Assembly (NCBI GenBank): GCA_963920635.1 | Contig: OY987303.1 | Span: forward strand, 13,804,175-13,868,174 | Reading direction: 5' to 3' | Length of the DNA stretch: 64,000 nucleotides | Source: Pseudeuparius sepicola | Taxonomy: Eukaryota > Arthropoda > Insecta > Coleoptera > Anthribidae | Part shown: positions 57,817 to 64,000 of the stretch, one piece after another | Position numbering within the stretch: position 1 is the first letter of the stretch | How the letters are laid out: the number at the start of each line of letters is the position of its first letter | Notes under the pieces: model-generated | What the model was told of the DNA's origin: nothing | Seen by the model: the letters and a program-made list of their open reading frames with translations, nothing else | Database searches by the model: none | Made by a program: the position numbers and the translations under genes

Positions 57817-59025
57817 CAGTGGCGTATTCAGGGGGGGGGGGGCAAAGGGGGGAAATTGCCCCCCCCCCAGAGCTGTCGAGATAAACGAGATTTGTATTAT
57901 CAAAATTAATAATACCAAAAATTATATACTCCTGGCCTAATCTGAAAATGCAGTGAACATCAAACATCTACAATTTGTTATTTGTTTCATCTTGCCTTCT
58001 CGAAATTAAAACCTGTGCCTGTGCAGTAGATTTAGAAACAATATTAGCGAAAACCTACTGAATGGGTTAACACTCCATTTGTGTACCCTGAAATACCCAT
58101 ATCTCCAGAGGAGATATTAGACGAGCTCAAGACCAAAAAAAGAATACTTGATTTTGTGATATTTTTATTTTACTGGTTCGAAGAAGAATTATTTTTATGT
58201 GTCCGGTAATAACTTAAAAAATTAAAAAGAGAAATGGAAAATATGACGAAAAGTTCATATGAACATAAGTCCGCAGATGTTTGGTTTTCGAGATGCAGGG
58301 TGTTGAAATTGAAATTTTATTTTCAATTTTTTTAAGTAACTTTTTGAGACGACAAAATTTTCTTGCAAAAAAAAAACAACAAGTTAATTAAACTGTCAAA
58401 AAATAAATGTGTTGTTTATTTAAATTTTATTTTGAATTTAATTGCATAAGAGTGTCGATATGCACCTGCATCGATGCAGAAATTTGAAAATTTCTCAAAA
58501 ACGGTCACCTTTGGCGTTATTCACCAAGTATGTATACCTTTTTTGCTTAGAAAACGTGTGGGAAGAGGATACATACACAAAATGTCGTAAAAGTTTACTG
58601 TCAAAAAAGTTTGGGCAAATTAAATTAAATAATGATAGAGCCCTCTATAGGGATTGCACCAAAAATAATACCAAATTATGACTTCCCTTCCCAAAAAAAC
58701 CCCGGCTACAAAATTTTGCAAGAATTTTGTCATCTCAAAAAGTTACTTAAAAAAATCGTAAATAAAATTTCAATTTCAACACCCTGCATCTCGAAAACCA
58801 AACATCTGCGGGCCCATGTTCATATGAACTTTTCGTCATATTTTCCATTTTTCTTTTTAATTTTTCAAGTTGGTGCATTTATTTCCGGACACTCTGTATT
58901 TATTTATTTTAGAAAATATGTTTTTGTTCTGTTTTTATTCATTAAAATTATCGACAGAGTTTTGTTAGTTATAACTGATTGCCCCCCCCCCCCCCCCCCA
59001 GACGTTAATCCTGGATACGCCACTG
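57817..59025. mobile_element. hAT-type element with nested foldback
   Basis: The ends CAGTGGCGTATTCAGG and CCTGGATACGCCACTG are inverted with one mismatch. The 8-bp duplication AAATACTT is perfect (57809-57816 and 59026-59033). G/C runs of 11-18 lie inside both ends. The interior is taken up by a foldback at 58199-58892. There is no transposase. Confidence 0.9.
58199..58892. mobile_element. Foldback nested in hAT element
   Basis: It starts GTGTCCGG and ends CCGGACAC. The arms of about 190 bp pair through TTCGAGATGCAGGGTGTTG and AAGTAACTTTTTGAGA with their complements. It is non-coding. Confidence 0.85.
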
Positions 59026-59819
59026 AAATACTTTATACGACTCCCCATGCCAAGATCAAGGTTGTATTAGGACTCGGGCATATGGAGTTATATATAATCT
59101 AATCTCCTATAATATATCGTATTAGATTTCCTACCCTTTAATTTGTATTTGAAACTTTTTTAAATGCGTAGACTAGCGCCACTCCAGATCGCAAACAACA
59201 ATGAAATTATGACGTCATGCTCGGGTCTTTAATATAGTGTTGGTCCAGGTTTAATAAAACCAGATACAAATCATTTTCAGTAAAGAATCCCAGGGAGGAG
59301 CATGTTTGGGGTTACGCGCGACCGGGATAGTTGCCCTTTCCGTTTTTACAGTGGCGCGCACCTTTGAGTTGTTTCAACAAATTAATCGAGGCAGAAATTT
59401 TCATTTTGCGTGAAATCGGTATCTTCAATACAGGCAAAAAATAATTATAAGACGCGTTTATGTCTTTAAGTTTAGGAATCCATCATAATATAGCAATTCT
59501 AATTTTAAGTTTCTAATTATGTAGAAGTAGGTACCTACTTACACAGACGCATATGCCGCTTTGGTGCATGACCTCAAAAGTTACCTAATTTAAATTACAA
59601 ACTTATTTACTGATGGATTATTATCCTCAAACATTTAGTTTTGGAGGCGAGGGAAGAACCACAAGCCGCACAGCAAAGCATAATAACTCGAAAAAGTATC
59701 CAAGTACCACAAACTTGGCTCCTACACAGGGCGAATTCCGTCTCACCTATCTTATAATGATCATAAAGCTTTCACTCCTTCCTGCGGGATTCTTTATTCC
59801 AAAACAAAGCATTCAGAGC

Positions 59820-59995
59820 TGAGTCAATTACAATAAAAAAACTGACCAATTACAATTTCAATTATTTTTGTAGGAATGTAATTAGATCCAATTACAATTC
59901 CTTTGATATTTTGAAATGTAATTGAATTACAATTACAATTACTTGTATTTGGAATTGGAATTGATATAAACAATTACTTTTTCAATTACTTCTTG
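59820..59995. repeat. AATTACAATT-rich repeat
   Basis: About ten copies of CAATTACAATT or its complement are packed into 175 bp. The texture resembles the ATCTAGATAC-rich ends of the element at 26107, so this may be the subterminal part of another hAT-like element. Ends were not found. Confidence 0.5.
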
Positions 59996-60318
59996 TTTGC
60001 TTTATTTTCTATTAAATTTATAGACACCAAAATAAGGTAGGTACTTACCTAGTTACTTAAAAAACCATAACTGATAACTTAACTATATTAGGCATTATTT
60101 GTTCTGCGAGGAGCGTATTCCCTCCTTTTTGGGGGACAAGCGCTGCCGTATGAAAAAAGAAGGGGACATTCGCATCATATTGTGGCAGTCGGCACCGATG
60201 CGCGCTGCCGTATGAAAAAAGAAGTGGTAATCTTTTCCAATGGTGTAACGTCGGTCGAAAATAGGGGATAGGAACCTATCTAGCCAAAATTTCAAGAAAA
60301 TCGGGAGTGGGTTTTACA

Positions 60319-60349
60319 CAGGGACCCTTTTTATTTTAAAGAGTCCCTG
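60319..60349. mobile_element. 31-bp hAT remnant: two TIRs only
   Basis: The sequence begins CAGGGACCCTTT and ends AAAGAGTCCCTG, matching the two ends of the element at 29222-30240. It is flanked by a perfect 8-bp duplication GTTTTACA (60311-60318 and 60350-60357). Nothing remains between the ends. Confidence 0.85.
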
Positions 60350-60689
60350 GTTTTACACCATTCCGCGCTTTCTGCTGCAGCGGTACCGGTGCACTTTAGG
60401 GATGCGCGGCGCGACCTCTGGTGACGACCGGTGGTACCCTAAATTATTATATATTGGCGCACCAAATTGATATATCGTGTTTTGATATATTTTTTTTGCG
60501 TTTACTGTAATATATACTTTTGGGCGATGCGTAATATATAAATTTGACTAAAAAAAGATTATTCACCCAAATTTCTATAAATATCATATTTAAAAAATAT
60601 ATTAGCCCGAGAAATTTATATATTCAAAAATAATAGATTGTCATCGACACAAAATATGTTTTCATGACAACAGTATCGGTCACCGCCAG

Positions 60690-61040
60690 ATTTTCTTCAA
60701 TCCGCGGCAGCTGTTACGGCGATAAAGGCCGGGCGCCGGGCAAGGATTCGCCAATTAGGCGACCGCCCCTGCCACCCATACAAAACGCCGCACATTCGCC
60801 ACTGTAACCCCCCCGTTTCGATTAATTCAGCGCCCCCATAATACACCCCTATGTGCGCGGCTGCGGAGCGGCCGTCTCTGTTTGCGAGCGACAATTAATA
60901 TAATAGTGGTGAACGGTGACGGCGGATCAACCCTTTAAAAGCTACCCTCATCATCGTTAGGGATCGCGTTCAGCGCGCTCCGGTGTCCCCGGTTCCCGAG
61001 CCCGCATCCCACGTGTTTTTTTCCCGGACGTAAAAAAGTT
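60690..61040. other. CpG-rich island downstream of the large gene
   Basis: A GC-rich patch with a 65-codon minus-strand frame and no motif. It lies about 300 bp beyond the 3' end of the large minus-strand gene. Function unknown. Confidence 0.35.
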
Positions 61041-61312
61041 TTGTTTCGATGGCTCGAGAGGTATATCGTCGTTTAAGATGCAATAGCTCATAACCCACAT
61101 AGACATGTTTTTACAGGAGGGTCAAAAAACGAGCTACACTTAAACATAATATAATTACACTAATAAATCATGGATGTCGGGCTACAAAAAATAAATTTAT
61201 ATTCTTGAAATGAAAAAAAATATTGTTTTACTTGATATTTTAGGTTTTTTGGTGGCTTACGAGCTATTGCTTCGATAAAATATTAACAAAGTGTGGCTTA
61301 TTGTAATGTAAC

Positions 61313-61318
61313 TTTATT
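61313..61318 (-). promoter_or_regulatory. Polyadenylation signal AATAAA
   Basis: The complement of TTTATT gives AATAAA about 50 bases after the stop codon of the large minus-strand gene, a suitable distance for a 3'-end signal. Confidence 0.6.
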
Positions 61319-61367
61319 GTTAGATTATCAAAAAAAAGCACAAACTAAATGGTTTTGACAATATAAC

Positions 61368-63736
61368 TTAGACATGACTTAGACTATCATAGAAGTAATG
61401 ACAATCCGCAGGAATAACTTGTTTAAGCTCCTGCAGATGCTTAAACTTTTGGGCTTTTATGTTTTTTTTTTCCGGATTCAGTTGCGGCCAAACGAGACAA
61501 ACAACTTTTCGGCATCGGCGCTGGGGGAGCTCTGTCCATGGGTCATCAAAATCAAGTTTATACAATATTGTTCCTTCAGGAGTATATTTAATTGCTCGAA
61601 TATCCGTTACGTTATTCTTTCCAGGTCTAATGCTTCCATACATTTGATCTCCTTTCTGAGAGAAGTCCCGAAAAAAGTCATAATTTATCCATTCGGCACA
61701 GTAAGGGAAGGGATTCCTACGAGCTTCTCGGCTAATGGACAAATAAGTTGAAGGAAGAAAAATCTCTCTGCTTTCTTTTATTTTAGCTTCAATTCTGCTG
61801 TGAACAGAATCACACTGCATCTGTGTATGCCCACGTTCTAAGTACTTCTGTTCAATGGCTTGATTTCTGCTAACTGACAAAAAAAGAAGAGCATTGGCTA
61901 AAATATTGTTCCTATTTTGGTAGGTACACCCATCACTGTAAATTATAAGTGGCTTACTAGTGTCCGTAAATCTTGAAATGTAGTCAACTACCAATGACGC
62001 AAACGTAGAAGCTGAAAGATCACTATCCACCTCACTGAACCAATAACACATAACGTGTTTAGTTTTTATGTTCATAACTGTAAAATTGTGGCAGCATAAC
62101 TTGGTTTTGTAATATAAAGCGCTTGCGTTTAAACTAGGGCATACTTTAACAGCTTGTAAGTCCATCATTAGAACCACCGCCTGTTCATCTTCAGCTAACT
62201 TCATGTCCTTCGCTTTTTCTTGCCTCGCTCTATCTTTTTTTGCAATGTGTGTAATAAATAGACCTTCTTCTAAATTTCCAACTTCAAACTGACAACAAAG
62301 ATCGCACCTGTCTTTTTTAGGCTGATAAATACCAAGATTTTTTTCTTTGAACATATCATCAAAAGTTCTTCGACTCATAGAATTTTTATTTTCAGTATTA
62401 CATTTTGAAACGTACTCCTTATATAAAGCAGTTATTGAATGCACTGTTTGATCCAAATATAATTTAGATGATGTTTGACGGCAATAATGGGACGGCAAAG
62501 TGGGTAATTCATTGAAAAATTGGATCATAAATTCTTTATCGGTATTTTTCTTTTCTTGTAGGTGAGCTGATCTATTTTCATTTTTGGAACTTTTGGATTC
62601 GTGCATACCATGTTCAGCTGTTTTAACCCATGAGCTAACTTGAAATTCTCCTAGACCCAGGGTGGACAGGAAAAGTTTCTTGCAAACATTAGTTTTTTGT
62701 CCGTCTATTGTTAAATTATAAAACATTGATAAGTTTCTTGATGATTGTTCATTTTTTGTGTATCTTCTCTTGACACTTGAAACTGTTACGTTATTAACCA
62801 CATAAACTTTGCGCTGATCCCACGTCATTTTCCAAAACTTTTCAAACAGCTGCCTTCTTTTCTCTTCGGGAATATCTGAACAAGAACGCAGTTTACTCTT
62901 CTTACAAAGATTGGATTCGCAGGGTTCACCCATTTTTCTTTCAGGCTTAGGAGCAACTTGTTTGTATTTTTTTGTTTCTCCGTCTTTCTTAAATCCAGTA
63001 TATTTTAGTCCCTTCTCACGCAGAATCTTATTTTTTTCCCTCTTCCACAGTTGTTTTAGAGGTTTTCTTTTACGTTTTTTAGTTCTTGTTATTGATTCAT
63101 TGCTGCTACTTGATCCACTGTCAATATTTGTTGTATTTTCATCTTCATAAGTGGATTCATTCGCCGAGTCTGACTTATAGCTGTCCCCTGAAAACGTGGC
63201 TGATGTTTGTTCCCTGACCTGCTCATGTCCCAATCTGGGGCTTTTTGGAATTCCATCCGCTCCTTTCTCTGCAATCTCTAGGTTTGTATTATTTTGTGAT
63301 TCGTTGAATTGCATGTCGGTTACACTATGACTAAAGGACTGCGAAATATTCCAAGTTGCGCTTCCTAAGTCAGATAATTCCTGGCTACCTTCGTTCGTAT
63401 CTAGAAAAACTTCATCGGTACTTTGATTAGTCAATTGATTCTGCATGGTTTCGCCAAAACTGTTACTATCAAATATTGGCGTTGGTGTTGTAGTTTCCAA
63501 ATTGTAAAAAATTTGAGGATCTATTGGATATTCTCTCGAAACCTGTTCATCTGGAGGTACAGTTACCAATATGATGGGCTGACTGTTATTGGAACCACCC
63601 GAATCATCCACCTGTCTTACATCATTTACCGGAATGTGATGTTCATCTGGAGGCACATTTTCTAAGATGGTCGGCTGGTTGTTATTAGAACCACCCACAG
63701 AATTGCGGACCTTTCCAACATCAGTGTATTTCCATT
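61368..63736 (-). CDS. DDE/D-like transposase-family protein, main exon
   Basis: This exon encodes about 788 residues. The N-terminal third is acidic and Ser/Asn-rich, with an internal duplication (GGSNNNQPTILENVPPDE and GGSNNSQPIILVTVPPDE), followed by a basic patch (TKKRKRKPLKQLWKREKNKI). Next comes a conserved block with KMGEPCESNLCKKSK, FEKFWKMTWDQRKVYV and VCKKLFLSTLGLG, then a Cys pair (DRCDLCCQ, about residue 458). The putative catalytic core has VVLMMDLQ (D513), IIYSDGCTYQNRN (D589) and LERGHTQMQCDSVHSRIEAK (D630, E637), numbered from the GTG at 63698. Similar proteins, some carrying the domain called DUF7869, are multi-copy in insects and look like DDE-type nucleases; I recall no demonstrated activity. 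The frame is fully intact, which contrasts with every other element here. The upstream end is a splice acceptor (TTTTTTGCAG) at 63737, and no ATG lies in the exon's first codons. Confidence 0.8.
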
Positions 63737-63950
63737 CTGCAAAAAATAAACTAGCTATTATTGAAATGTAATTTAAAAAAGGTAGGTACTTAGATAATGT
63801 ATGCGTTTATACTTTATAGTAAATGGGGCTTCATGTTAAAAATGGAATAATTAATACATTTTTTTTAACCTAGAAGTCCTACCTACCAAACTTAAACTGT
63901 TGTATCTTAAAACTTACAAATCAAATTAATAAACAAAAACTGCAGCTTAC
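63737..63950 (-). other. 214-nt phase-1 intron
   Basis: It begins GTAAGCTGCAG and ends ATTTTTTGCAG on the minus strand. Removing it keeps one continuous frame between the partial upstream exon and the long exon. Confidence 0.65.
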
Positions 63951-64000
63951 CTGTTGGTTTTAAACACATTTCAACAAGTAATTTACTTCGTTTACGTATA
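63951..64000 (-). CDS. Upstream exon of the same gene (partial)
   Basis: On the minus strand, codons for RKRSKLLVEMCLKPT run to CAACAG|GTAAGCTG, a strong splice donor at 63951/63950. The exon ends with one base (G) of a split codon. The next exon supplies AA, giving Glu and continuing WKYTDVGKV in frame. The exon continues past the window edge, so the true start is not visible. Confidence 0.65.

Noticed and set aside
58632..59102. 156-codon frame
   Set aside because: It runs through one arm of a foldback, a poly-C tract and a hAT end.

Overview
This is AT-rich animal nuclear DNA, almost certainly arthropod and most likely insect. Evidence: GT-AG introns (one only 49 nt long), a very high density of hAT-, P-, pogo- and Tc1-type DNA transposon remnants, an R2-type non-LTR retrotransposon, a Penelope-like fossil, long AT microsatellites, and recurrent TAGGTACCTA-type words common in insect intergenic DNA. 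I cannot place it to order or species. There is no operon structure and no recognisable conserved housekeeping gene. The window reads as intergenic or intronic DNA built from nested mobile elements, with GC-rich islands of a few hundred bases scattered through it.

Only one long intact reading frame is present: a spliced minus-strand gene at the right edge (61368-63736, plus a first exon at 63951-64000 that runs off the window). It encodes a lysine-rich, Cys-containing protein of at least about 800 residues with a DDE/D-like nuclease core (D513, D589, D630 or E637). It is either an autonomous transposase or a host gene derived from one.

Layout. 1-6.4 kb: AT-rich DNA with dispersed repeats. 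6.4-8.2 kb: R2-type element, truncated at its 5' end. 8.2-14.4 kb: repeats and a 1.3-kb foldback. 14.4-15.6 kb: hAT copy 1. 17.3-18.0 kb: TA tract and a TIR element. 20.8-21.7 kb: octanucleotide microsatellite. 22.8-24.6 kb: a tyrosine-recombinase (Crypton-like) gene enclosed by inverted repeats. 26.1-30.4 kb: two hAT-type elements and palindrome clusters. 31.0-31.8 kb: foldback and retroposon tail. 33.0-34.1 kb: hAT copy 2. 34.2-38.4 kb: duplicated modules ending in long hairpins. 38.6-40.2 kb: foldback and Penelope fossil. 41.3-41.8 and 52.5-53.0 kb: two P-element-like MITEs carrying a THAP first exon. 42.7-44.5 kb: pogo-like fossil with a THAP-bearing element nested in it. 47.2-51.4 kb: two adjacent hAT-type elements with nested foldbacks. 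53.7-59.0 kb: foldbacks, a Tc1-type MITE, and a hAT with a nested foldback. 60.3 kb: a 31-bp hAT remnant consisting only of its two ends.

Best candidates for something undescribed: (i) the tyrosine-recombinase gene flanked by 24-bp inverted repeats; (ii) the two hAT copies that both carry a phased heat-shock-element array and TATA box in front of the transposase start; (iii) the P-like MITEs that keep the THAP first exon and, in one copy, its splice donor; (iv) the TIR-only hAT with a perfect 8-bp target duplication. Element boundaries below rest on 8-bp target-site duplications I could read directly. Family names come from motif recognition, without any database search.
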